A stretch of 64,000 bases of DNA from Plecoglossus altivelis (Eukaryota > Chordata > Actinopteri > Osmeriformes > Plecoglossidae): positions 7,110,377 through 7,174,376 of the forward strand of contig BROE01000022.1 in assembly GCA_036571765.1 (NCBI GenBank), in the 5' to 3' direction. Position 1 is the stretch's first letter; the number at the start of each line of letters is the position of its first letter. A program made the position numbers and the translations under genes. This document shows positions 1 to 9,499 of this stretch, one piece after another. Under the pieces are notes generated by a model. It saw nothing but the letters and a program-made list of their open reading frames with translations. It had not been told where the DNA came from and did not search any database.

Positions 1-118
1 TGAAGTCATAGCTCCTGTGTGCCACAAGGTGGTGCTATTCTCAAAGACAACAACACCAGAAACCTTATCAGTTTTAGGTTCCTGTATTAGTCAAGTATTT
101 GTTTGTGCTGTTTTTCAG

Positions 119-297
119 TTGACAGTCTGGGCCAGCAGTACACCAGTCCTGAGGATGTGATTTTGAAGAAAGGCTCTGATGTCATCATTGTGGGACGGGG
201 TATTCTGAGTTCCCCTGATAGGAGGAAGGCTGCTGAGGAGTACAGAAAATCAGGATGGGATGCCTATACCAAGAGGCTGTCTTCTGTTAGCCATTAA
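119..297 (+). CDS. umps: UMP synthase, last coding exon (partial)
   Basis: This is the C-terminal exon of the bifunctional enzyme that turns orotate into UMP (orotate phosphoribosyltransferase plus OMP decarboxylase), the last steps of cytosolic pyrimidine synthesis. The exon follows a TTTTTCAG acceptor ending at 118, and its first two bases complete a split codon. It encodes about 59 residues, starting DSLGQQYTSPEDV and ending RLSSVSH before TAA at 295-297. The segment GSDVIIVGRGIL matches the end of the decarboxylase barrel, where the Gly-Arg of VGRG contacts the UMP phosphate. LGQQY-SP and the closing A(W/Y)EAY-like helix match vertebrate UMPS as I recall it. Earlier exons lie left of the window. 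Identity is confident; only this exon can be judged. Confidence 0.93.
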
Positions 298-995
298 AGA
301 ATATTAAACAAACCAAGAAGCACAGTATTTGGGGTCTGTTCAGAAGGGTGATTAGTTACACTCATTAACATTTTAATTCTTGAAAGATCATACACATAAA
401 AAATACTTAATCCTATGTTACTTAATTCTGTATTTCACCTTTCTGAAGGCACTCTTCCTGAATGTCTCATCTTCTATGCAGACACCATGTAGATTTTAAT
501 TTGACTTTTTTCAGTATTAAAAAAACTTCTGTGGCTGTTTTGTCTCTAGAAGTAGTTGTTGGTGCTTTAGTTTTGGGGTAGATGGACTAATGTGCATCAA
601 TGTGAAAATTGCTATTCCATCCAAGTGTGCTGAAACACCTGCTGGGGTCTTCTGCTGCTAACTTTCCAACTCTACTGAGAATTCACTAAAGACCTGAAGA
701 ACAGGTTGGGGATCCAAAAATATGTGTACTTGTTACATCTTTTTATTTCTGCACAAGATTTAAATGCATTTAAGATTGGCCTAAAATTGAATATTAGTAT
801 GGACTTTCAATGCTTATGAGTTGAAGTTTTCCGTCCATATTTTCTTTCTGTTGGCAATAAGATTTGTTGCTGCAAGGGTATTTCATCATGATCTTTGTGT
901 TAGATTGACTTGTGTTACTGAAATGATTTGTAAAAGATTGGTGTTCAACCGTTATACAGTGAATTCTGTTAATAAAATCTCGGGTTTTAAATGTT
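298..995 (+). other. umps: umps 3' UTR
   Basis: This AT-rich sequence follows the umps stop codon and holds no credible coding frame. A canonical AATAAA lies at 971-976 and is followed by GT-rich sequence, so cleavage near 990 is inferred, giving a 3' UTR of about 700 bases. Weaker ATTAAA-like hexamers occur earlier, so shorter forms are possible. Confidence 0.6.
971..976 (+). terminator. umps: polyadenylation signal AATAAA, umps
   Basis: A canonical AATAAA hexamer lies about 675 bases after the umps stop and is followed by a TG-rich stretch, as expected for a poly(A) site. It is the best candidate in the 3' flank. Confidence 0.6.
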
Positions 996-1404
996 GTAAC
1001 CTACTTGTTTCAAGTGCAGTTCAGTTATCAGTGAGTTGCTTTGTCTTCAAATGATCATGCAGGTAATGTTGAAAATGATTTTACTGTGCCGTTGACAGCA
1101 AAGGTTGTAACCTATTTGCAAGATATATGATATGTAAATAACGCCTAGCAGCGTATGGAGATTGACTTCCTCTATACCTTCCTACACAACTAAATAATGT
1201 CACATAAGTAGACTAGTGGTTCCTGAACACTAAGTCTAGGAGCTTTTCCCATCTCGCTTCAAGGTAGGACTAGGCATAGTTGGTTTGCATAGAGTGTGTC
1301 GGAGAGAGAGAGACGTTGTGATAATGGAGAGGCGCTAATCTACTTTTGTACCTCCCACCTCTGACCCTTGAGTAAATATTGGATCTGAGCAACGCACCGT
1401 GCGA

Positions 1405-1550
1405 CAGGTGTCCACAGACAGAGGGGGAGGATGGTCCCTTTTGGAACCAATAAAAAAAGAGAGAGTAAAGATAGAGAGAGATCGGAGATAAATGGAAGAA
1501 TGGCTTTCCGCGCCATAGGTATATAAAGACCTACCTGTCACTGGCTACGG
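1405..1550 (+). promoter_or_regulatory. mir375: putative pri-mir-375 promoter
   Basis: A TATA box (TATATAAAG, 1520-1528) lies about 345 bases before the mir-375 hairpin, with a CCAAT box at 1447-1451 and an E-box CAGGTG at 1405-1410. Further E-boxes lie just downstream (CAGGTG 1593-1598; CACCTG 1629-1634). A start near 1550 is inferred from TATA spacing. The mammalian miR-375 promoter is likewise reported to be a compact TATA promoter a few hundred bases upstream, with E-boxes responding to neuroendocrine bHLH factors. The match in arrangement is good, but no transcript evidence is visible here. Confidence 0.6.
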
Positions 1551-1871
1551 ACATTCTGTCTCACTTCAAGGTGGGCCCCATCGTGCACTGCCCAGGTGTG
1601 ACCATAGGCTAACTTGTAGCGCGATAAACACCTGGCCCTGGCCTGACTGGATAGCTTTGTGGTAAGTTTATGTTGGAAAGACTGAATGAAGATGTGGATT
1701 GACATTTCAATAATACTATAATACACATTTCGTTGCTGTTCATATTTCTATTGTTTGTCAAGGTGTTTCGATGGAGCCATGGGTGGAGCGCTTCTTGATA
1801 TGGTGTTGACAATGATACCGTCTGACTGGATCATCAAATTTGGAATGATTTCCAATGTTTTCTCTGTATTT

Positions 1872-1937
1872 GCCTCACGTTGAGCCACACGCACAATACC
1901 TGAAGACGATGTTTTGTTCGTTCGGCTCGCGTTAAGC
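1872..1937 (+). ncRNA. mir375: microRNA precursor mir-375
   Basis: The 3' arm at 1913-1934 carries the miR-375 mature sequence as I know it from vertebrates: it begins TTTGTTCGTTCGGCTC and ends GCGTTA, the fish-type ending. The 5' arm (about 1872-1900, containing TTGAGCCACACGCACAATAC) folds back on it. GAGCC pairs with GGCTC, and ACG-CACAA pairs with TTGT-CGT with typical internal mismatches, around a loop near 1901-1910. miR-375 restrains insulin secretion and supports islet and neuroendocrine cell identity. In human the gene lies between CRYBA2 and CFAP65, and here it is 5.5 kb upstream of cryba2, which supports the call independently. Exact Drosha ends are inferred. Confidence 0.96.
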
Positions 1938-1999
1938 AGGTACAGGTTTTCTGCAGAGAAAGAAGAGGTTCGTTGTATGAGAAGACGTGCTTGGCAATG

Positions 2000-2034
2000 T
2001 GACAGCTGTCGCTGACAAATGATCATTTGTCAGC
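2000..2034. promoter_or_regulatory. two abutting palindromes, candidate dimeric factor site
   Basis: Bases 2011-2034 form a perfect 24-bp palindrome with arms GCTGACAAATGA and TCATTTGTCAGC. Directly before it, 2000-2011 reads TGACAGCTGTCG, one base from the TGACAGCTGTCA dimer motif of MEIS/TGIF-type TALE homeodomain proteins, and it also contains the E-box CAGCTG. The pair starts about 60 bases after the mir-375 hairpin. A binding site is inferred; a cruciform or mobile-element remnant is the alternative. Confidence 0.35.
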
Positions 2035-2039
2035 TTTGT

Positions 2040-3940
2040 TTGAAAGTTGGGCTACAGCAATAAGTCTGCGTAAGACTACTGCATAAGTTCGATATTTATT
2101 TAGGTTCCACTTTCAACGGATACTCTTTTAATGGACACTTTTCGTGTAAGCTGGTGAGGACATGATAAACTGTGGCTTCTGAACGTGAGAATGTCCTCTA
2201 TGGTTGGAAAACGTTAAACGATACGTTTGACTTGATTGTTCACTAAAGGTATAACATAGCTTTAAAATTTACCTGATATTGATACTCAAGCATTAAAAGT
2301 ATGCATGATATCCGGTATGCCTGTGTCTTTTACCGATATTAGGAATCTACTCTAGTTGGGGCAGGCAAGGTTTAAGAAATATTTAGTTTTTTTCCAGACA
2401 TAATAGATCTAATTTTCTCAGAAAGCCTCCACTGCAAAGCTAAGTAGTGTGTACATTATGATGCATAGGCCTACCTATTCAGTATCACATAGAACAATGA
2501 CTTTGGTGGAAGAGAGATTACATTGATGCTGTACATTCGTTCATCTAAAGTCCAGGCCTCTTTCTAGCTCACGTCTTCATGGATCCTACCTTTTAGTTGA
2601 ACTAATATGCTACCCCTAATCCTGTTACACTTGATTTTCCCATTGGGACATGTGGATGAAAATGAATTTGCCATGAAGGTTTTTCATTAGTGTCTACTCC
2701 ACGTCACTCAGCGCACTACAGAAAGGGAACCTGGTCCTAATTGAAGAGTAGTTAACAATTAACCGACACCAACCCCTTCCAGACAAAATATCTGATATGA
2801 CCCAGCTGCTGTGAGAACCTTTCGTTGCCCCCAACAACAAATACATCAATTACTTAGCTAGGCAGTGTTCACATTTGTACCAAACTACACATTTGAGTTC
2901 GCGTGTACACATGAACATATTTTAGTCAGGCACAAGATATATTTGTGTACATTTGAATTTTCCTTGCTGAAGATGGCAAGCGTTATATGCATACATTCTA
3001 AACTGGTAGCTCCCCATGCTCATATACACATATGCTCGAATGTCCTTTTTATGAACCGGTACGCAGTGCATAAGGAAAAGCTGTCCCAATACATTATAAC
3101 ATCAGTGAACTCCAGCTCCCTGCCTATTTGACTATGCTCCAGTAAATATTTGTTTAGAGCCAGAGGAAGGAGCTCCTCCAACCTGCTGTATCCTGGTTAG
3201 CTTCACTGCTCTGAGGACTGCTTGACTACACCCTACAGAACACCTCCAATTGAAAACCTCCACATATTCATTCCACGAGGAAGCTGCCCCTTGTGAAGGA
3301 TGGAAACACGAGAAAAGAAAACACAATGACCATAGTTTGAACGGTCTAAGTCCTTTTTAGGTATCAAAATGAACATGATGAGCTACAGATTCTTGTTGTT
3401 TGACTGGTTCAGCCCACATACAGTACCACAACCACCGACATTGAAAAATATAGCATATACATTTTTGATAAATGAGGCCATGCAACCTGTACACAAACCA
3501 TAATCTAATATCTTGTACCTTGCAGTATCTCTCTTTTGTTTCGTAACTGACACAACATTTTGATCATCGTTTGTGTGGGCAGAAAAACATGATTGCATCT
3601 GTACTGTCTGTTAAACTGCTAGCACTGTACTACTGCTGGCCTGAGGCTGTCTGTTCTGTTCCCCATGACAGTTAAAGAGGTTACTGATGAAATATGCAAA
3701 TGCCTGGGGCTTGTCTTTCCTGAATGACTGTTGATTAGATGTAACTGCCTCGTTCTACCTGGGAGACAGAGGCCTGCTCAGGAGGCTGAAAATGTACAAC
3801 GCTAATGAAGATATGTACTGCAACGGTGCTACAAATGTTAGTAGCACTTCATCTTGTAAATGGACCTGGATCCATTCTACACATTAGATATATGTTTTGA
3901 AAAAGGATCTAAATGGGGGAATCTCTTCTTGTCTACGTAC
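2040..3940. other. intergenic, no gene seen
   Basis: This is non-repetitive AT-rich sequence between mir-375 and the first minisatellite. The open frames are short, lack splice context and resemble no family I recognise. I see no RNA gene or clear promoter. Confidence 0.6.
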
Positions 3941-4094
3941 CTACCTGCCCCCAGCCCCCTCTTTGTCCGCTGGGAAAGAATTGTCTATATGCCTACCTGC
4001 CCCCAACCCCCTCTTTGTCCTCTGGGAAAAAATTTCTGTCTGCCTACCTGCCCCTAGCCCCCTCTCTGTCCTCGGGTAAAGCCTGCTTGTCTGC
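3941..4094. repeat. three-copy 52-bp tandem repeat
   Basis: Three copies of a C-rich unit begin with CTACCTGCCCC at about 3941, 3993 and 4044 and continue through CCCTCT-TGTCC-CTGGGAAA. The periods are 52 and 51 bases. The third copy is the most diverged. Open frames here on both strands are by-products of the repeat. Confidence 0.85.
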
Positions 4095-5205
4095 AGTCCA
4101 CTCCAACGCACGGCTTTCAGACCAGATGTCACCTGCGTGGAGTCGTCGAGGCCTGTTCAAATCTGTCCTTAGCAGGATCAGTTTCTATAGCAACAAAGAA
4201 AGAAAGGGAGGACAAGCCCCCCCAACACACACACACACCTGGAACAGGTCATTCTGTATGTCGGCTTGCTGACTATTCAAATATGAGCCACTCACACAGA
4301 ACCAGTGAGCAGAAAACAGCCTCGTCCATAGCCTACCTGGAACTGGTCCCAGACAAAGAACATATCCAGTCTGACTAGAACACCCAAGCATATCAGTGCC
4401 CTCAACACACCTAACACTGTTACATGCTGCCCATCTGTCTTCAATGTTGCATGACTCAAACAACGCTGCATATGACATTTACTTGGATATTTCAATTCTT
4501 GTAATTTCAGGATAATCGTATCGGATTGTGGGATGATACATCTTGTCTATATCTTGTCTATCCTGAAACTACTCTTGTGACTTTTCAACATTTGTAGTTC
4601 TAATACATGGTAGTAGAGGAGAACTGTCTCTGGGGTACAGGTACTGTCCTTCACAGGCTCAGAGCCCTGGTCTGTTTTCCAAGGAAACAGCTGCATCGCT
4701 GCCAGTCTGTTTATTAATGCTTATGCAACATCTCTGAGTAAGAGAAGAGGAGGGTGTAACCATGGTGAACACAGGACTGTAGCGCTTTAGAACGCACGCA
4801 CATTGTATTTCAAAGCTACCAATGTACAAGACAGTCTTAAATATTTAACCACTTATGCCAGTATACATATATAAAATAATCATTCTGATAAAAACGTATT
4901 TCTTGGTGATCAAATGTCATTTTGTGAACAATGTGAGGACAAGAATGAAATGAGAGATGCTGGCGGCAGATGCTCAAACAGCAGTGTTTGCTCTGGGTGC
5001 TGCCTTGAGTGCTTCCAGACCCACCTACCCACACCTAGGACTAGTGATTAGCTCATTAGCAAACTCTCATTATCACAGGTTTATAGAGTCTATGCATACG
5101 TTTGTATTGACATACGGCATGTCAAGCTCATCTTTGCCTTCTTCACAGTGTTTTTTGTGAAATTATTTCTAGTCTCTTCCCTTTTCATGAGCAACATCCT
5201 TAGTA
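4095..5205. other. intergenic, no gene seen
   Basis: No coding or RNA gene is supported. The only notable texture is a short CA run near 4222-4240 and a few short open frames without codon or splice support. Confidence 0.55.
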
Positions 5206-6018
5206 TCCCATCGGGGACGTCCTGTATCTGATCCTTGCAGGAGAATAACCTGTTGTCCTATAACGACTGTGAGAGAGACAGGATTCAAAGTAGGACTCAG
5301 AGTAGGTACCGACGTTCTTTCATACAAAGATGAGAATAGACGTACAACTGAGTAAAAACAATATAAAATTGAGCAGCCAAATTAAATGCAGAAATGTTGT
5401 AATATGTAGTTACTATATGTATAATGTACATGTCTGCCAATAGCATGAGTGAGACATATCCATAAGTGTCCCATCAGGGACATCCTGTATCTGATCCTTG
5501 TAGAAGAATAACCTGTTGTCCTATAACGACTGTGAGAGAGATAGGATTCAAAGTAGGACTCAGAGCAGGTACTGGACTGCAGTCCACTGTTGAGACCACA
5601 TGCAAATGGCTGGAGTTGAATTTCCCAGTAAAATTAGGCTTGAGCATCAGCTGACAAGGAGAAAATTCTAATCTAACCTGCAGGAAATCGATGACCAGCT
5701 GCTGGGTTGTGTCTTGTCTGTCACCTGGCTGTCACACACGCACACAGGCACACAGACACACAGACACACACACACACACACACACACACAGGTACATAGT
5801 TACAATGAAACAAATTTACACCCACAATAGGACCAATGTATGCATGCATTCACGCAGAAATACTTTTTTCATCTGCATCTTTAGCTTTTCACTTCTTCTT
5901 TCAAACAAAGATAAGAATAGACGTACAACTACGCAAAAACAAAATCTAATTGAGCAGCTACTATGCTAATAACGTTCGTGTCTCTGCCAATAGCATCAGT
6001 GAGTCATATCCGTAATTG
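5206..6018. repeat. tandem duplication of a 263-bp unit, second copy interrupted
   Basis: Segment A (5206-5309, starting TCCCATCGGGGACGTCCTG) recurs as A' at 5469-5572 with few changes, a shift of 263 bases. Segment B (5314-5468, with AAGATGAGAATAGACGTACA) recurs as B' at 5895-6018 (AAGATAAGAATAGACGTACA, and later CTGCCAATAGCAT-AGTGAG). The order is therefore A-B-A'-insert-B'. About 320 extra bases, including a CA microsatellite (5733-5790), separate A' from B', and B' lacks about 30 bases present in B. No open frame suggests a protein-coding element. Confidence 0.85.
5733..5790. repeat. (CA)n microsatellite
   Basis: An imperfect then perfect CA dinucleotide run lies within the insert that splits the second copy of the 263-bp duplication. 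Confidence 0.95.
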
Positions 6019-6800
6019 TGCATGCGCGTTTGCGTGAAACTTCGTGTCAAACATTTTCAATATTCGTGGCCAATGACAGAGTTGAACTATATTATACCAC
6101 TAGATGTCGCCAGAGACAAGTACTAACCAGAAGTTAAGTCACAAATGATTAATTTCCACTCGAAGTCAAACGGACATTTAAAAGCCAGAAGGACAAACAT
6201 GAAAGTTCCATGAGAACTTACAGTACACAGGTCTAAATACTAGTCATACCGAAAGAGGAGTGACGTATTACAAAACAGAAACAACTATAACCAAACCTAT
6301 TAAAGCATTGAAAAGCACAAAATATCCTACATAGAACAATTGGTATTGTACATTTTCGAAACGTACAGCAGAATCCTGCTGTAAGGAAGTTCTTTTATTG
6401 AATAGAAATAAGAGCCTGTAACTAGAAAATGTACTTAATGATAAAAAAAATTACTGACGCCAATAGTCTATGTAAATATTGAACAAAAACAGTACTTCTA
6501 AGTCCAATCATACAATGCGATCAAAACAATATCGAGAGTACATTTTGTGTCCTTATCACACATTCTCTTTCTAAAATTGATCGAATAGAATTCAGTGTTG
6601 ACACTGTAGCCATGATGATGAGACCTGAGGTTGAGAGCTGGGCTGGGCTTGACAAGGTCCATGACCAGGGTGAGGGCTATGCCCTTGTCCCCATCCCTGC
6701 TGAGGATAATCTCCCAGAATGCAACCATTATCCCCACACTCCAATCAAACTGTCGTGTCAGTGTGTTGCCATTGTGGCCGTCAGTCATTCTGGCATGGGC
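6019..6800. other. cryba2 upstream flank, no gene seen
   Basis: This is AT-rich sequence with no supported gene. The 3' part (from about 6600) is less AT-rich and more complex and may hold distal cryba2 control sequence. Confidence 0.5.
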
Positions 6801-6817
6801 CCAGGCTGCTGTATTGA

Positions 6818-6825
6818 TGAGTCAG
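6818..6825 (+). promoter_or_regulatory. cryba2: AP-1/Maf half-site TGAGTCAG, cryba2 proximal promoter
   Basis: TGAGTCAG lies about 140 bases upstream of the cryba2 TATA box, preceded by CTGCTG at 6806-6811. Large Maf proteins drive lens crystallin promoters through MARE sites built on TGCTGAGTCAGCA. Here one half matches well and the other is displaced, so Maf binding is an inference. Confidence 0.4.
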
Positions 6826-6955
6826 AGGTTCTAAGCTCTTTGACAATGGGCCTGTGGAGCCTCCACAAAGGCCTAGGCTAATACACGCTTTCAGCCACAC
6901 GGTGCTGAGTGTGCAATGCTTGTGCGAATGGTGCACTAAATGAGGGGCTGGGTCC

Positions 6956-7025
6956 TATAAAAACACTGCCGGGTTTCTTGTCCCCGACATTGATTATACA
7001 GGATCTGTCCCACCTCAGTATATCT
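6956..7025 (+). promoter_or_regulatory. cryba2: cryba2 TATA box and non-coding exon 1
   Basis: TATAAAAA at 6956-6963 predicts a start near 6988. A short untranslated exon then ends at 7025 with a consensus donor (TATCT then GTAAGT from 7026). It would splice to the acceptor ending at 7345 (pyrimidine tract, then GGTAG), 27 bases before the start codon. A tiny 5' untranslated exon is usual for beta-crystallin genes. Confidence 0.7.
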
Positions 7026-7372
7026 GTAAGTATCACTACACCTGCTTGCTTGGGCAGTCAGCATCTGATGCTGCTCACCCAGGTGTAGTTGCCCGCAGCC
7101 TACCTACCTGGAGTGCTGGCACACACAAGGGGAGAATATCTAGTTAGACATTTCTCAATGTAGTAACTGGGTATGGTGCCTCATTTAGGAATGGGTTGTT
7201 CCTTCCCTGTAGCAGCATAGCCTAAATACCCACAGAGTCAGTCAGCTAGCCAGTTAGCTATAGCCAGTTAGTCAATCAGATTTGAAGGGTTCAGTTTCCT
7301 CACCTTTGCCTTGTTATCCCCCTCCTCCACCTCCTCCTCTGGTAGAGTGAAAACACGGTGGAAACAGCAACC

Positions 7373-9393
7373 ATGAATACCCAACAGATGGAGCAGATGG
7401 GACAGTTCAGAATCACTGTCTGGGAGGAGGAGAACTTCCAGGGCAAGCGTTGTGAGTTCATGCTGGAGTGCCAGAACATCATGGAGAGGGGTTTCTGCAA
7501 GATCCGCTCCATCAAGGTCGAGAATGGGCCGTAAGTCAGAGTTTCTCCTTGCACTCTCTGTTTATTTTGATATTTGAGAGTAGTTCATGTCTTACGGATG
7601 AGGGTTCAACTAGTTAACATGCATTGTGAAAGTGTCCATACTGACATGGCATTTACAATCCTAAACAGGGCACATAATTGTTTAAAAACGATTTTACTAT
7701 TGGTGCATTCAGTTAGATTGGATTGGTTACTTGAATGTCATAGGCTCCTAGACAAGGCATAAACGTAATTGTGAGTGAAATGCATGTGAGGTCATCACAG
7801 GCCAAAGGACAGTAGATTACTGGTAGGTCATTTGAACAGGGGAACGTTTGTTGCAGTGTTGGCACTGATACTGGCATTAAACAGTAGCATTGGTGGCAGG
7901 CTATCACCTCTTTTGCTTTGAGTCAATACAGTTTCTACAAAGAGTCTAAGATTGAAGAAATACGCTATAATGAATCCTCAACATGTTTAATTGTATACAA
8001 GTATTACATTAGTACATTGCTTGTAGTCATTGATAAAATGGTTTGTTGAGCCCTCTAGCCATTGCAGCTTGTAAATTGTTAAATTATTGCATTGCCAAGA
8101 TGTGAGTTTGACCCTGGCTCCAGCTGTAATCTGCATTGGCCCTGTGCAGCTGGCTAATGTGAGGCAGAATGGCTAACTGACGGATGATCTGATAAAGAGA
8201 TGAGGGTGCACCATGTGATGTTTGCTTTAGCTTTTGTGCTGCCGTCAACAAAGGCTCTCTGCAATGCATGGGGCATTGAGCTATTGTCTATCTAATGTGA
8301 CTCTCTTTCTCTCCATTTCTTTCTCTCTCTCTCTCTCTATTTCTTTTGTTCATTATCTTCCATTCTCTTTAATTATCTTTTTTCTCATTGTTCCTAACCT
8401 ACTCCATTTCCCATGTCCTCCCTCCCTTTCTCTGTTCTCTCACTGTTTTCCACCCTCTTTGCCATCGACATCTGCCTCTACTCCATGTTTTCCTCCTCTC
8501 TCCTCTACCTTTGTCTGTCCTCATCCCCATCTCTTGCTCTTCTCTCCTCTATCTTTCTCTGTCCTCTCCCCCATCTCTCCCTGTGGTGTAGCTGGGTGGG
8601 TTATGAATACCCTGAGTTCCAGGGCCAGCAGTTCATCCTGGAGAAGGGAGATTATCCCCGCTATGAGGCCTGGAGCGGCAACAGCAGCTACAGAACCGAG
8701 CACATGCTCTCCTTCAGACCTATCAAGTGCGCTGTAAGTCTCAGACAGCATGCTTTTCCCATGATGGCCGAGAATCATCGGGGAAACTCAGAGATAGTAT
8801 CTTTGAGTAAATTCATTGAGTGCTTTATTAGTTATTCACAACTGACCATGTTGTATAATTAATCAATATATAGAATGTTTCCATTGTGTCTGATCTTGGC
8901 CTCTTCTTCCTTTGATGCTCAGAACCATAGTGACAGCAAGGTGACCCTGTACGAGTGTGAAGACTTCATGGGCCGCAAGTTCGAGATGTGCGATGACTAC
9001 CCTTCCCTACAGGCCATGGGCTGGTGCAGCAAGGAGGTTCCCTCAATCAAAATCAACTCTGGAGCGTAAGAAACACCTTTCTTTCACTCCACCAATTGCT
9101 CCTTTGGTTTCAGGTTTTTCGTTGACATTCAGGTCACAATTGATCAAAGTCCTAGACTAATGTTTCAGGTGTGCTTGAATTGTGGTGGAAATCTCAATAT
9201 GTTCTGATTGTCGGTTAAAAAAAACACTTGTGCCTATCTTCTCAGTTGGGTGGCCTACCAGTTCCCCGGCTACCGTGGCTACCAGTACATTCTGGAGAGA
9301 GACAGACGCCAAGGAGAGTTCAGACACTACAACGAGTACAGCACCCAGGCTCACACTAACCAGGTCCAGTCTATCCGCAGAATTCAGCACTAA
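7373..9393 (+). CDS. cryba2: beta-crystallin A2
   Basis: This is a structural lens protein of the beta/gamma-crystallin family. The coding exons are 7373-7530, 8592-8733, 8923-9065 and 9246-9393, all GT-AG with phases that join into 196 codons plus TAA; human CRYBA2 has 197 residues. Each exon encodes one Greek key motif: residues about 12-52 (FRITVWEEENFQGKRCEF), 53-100 (WVGYEYPEFQGQQFILEKGD), 101-147 (VTLYECEDFMGRKFEM, then DDYPSLQAMGW) and 148-196 (WVAYQFPGYRGYQYILERDR, ending QSIRRIQH). VENG-WV, EYP-FQGQQ, ILEKGDYPR and ERDR--GEF favour A2 over A1 and A4. It lies between mir-375 and fev as in mammals. Teleosts can carry a and b copies, and I cannot say which this is. Confidence 0.95.
8294..8590 (+). 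repeat. long pyrimidine tract in cryba2 intron
   Basis: A C/T-rich low-complexity stretch (TCTCTC, CCTCTCTCC) fills the last 300 bases of the second cryba2 intron and runs into the acceptor at 8591. It opens all three forward frames, so the long open frames across it are not separate genes. Confidence 0.85.
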
Positions 9394-9462
9394 GTCCCCG
9401 ACACTTCATCCTCCAACGGCTACTATGTACCGACCATGCTATGACATGTATTGAAATAGGCA

Positions 9463-9468
9463 AATAAA
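9463..9468 (+). terminator. cryba2: polyadenylation signal AATAAA, cryba2
   Basis: A canonical AATAAA lies 70 bases after the cryba2 stop codon and is followed by a TTTG/TTCAAA stretch. The resulting 3' UTR of about 90-100 bases is typical for crystallin genes. Confidence 0.88.
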
Positions 9469-9499
9469 GCTTTGTTCAAACTATGGAAACAGACTGCTT

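Noticed and set aside
1779..1883. 34-codon plus-strand frame with an ideal GCCATGG start
   Set aside because: It runs straight into the 5' arm of the mir-375 hairpin and has an out-of-frame ATG eight bases earlier. Conservation here is better explained by the microRNA primary transcript.
1748..2026. 92-codon reverse-strand frame
   Set aside because: It is the antisense of the mir-375 hairpin and its flank, with no family resemblance.
8234..8862. Long overlapping plus-strand frames in the cryba2 gene
   Set aside because: They cross the intronic pyrimidine tract and cryba2 exon 3. One frame only borrows the real exon.
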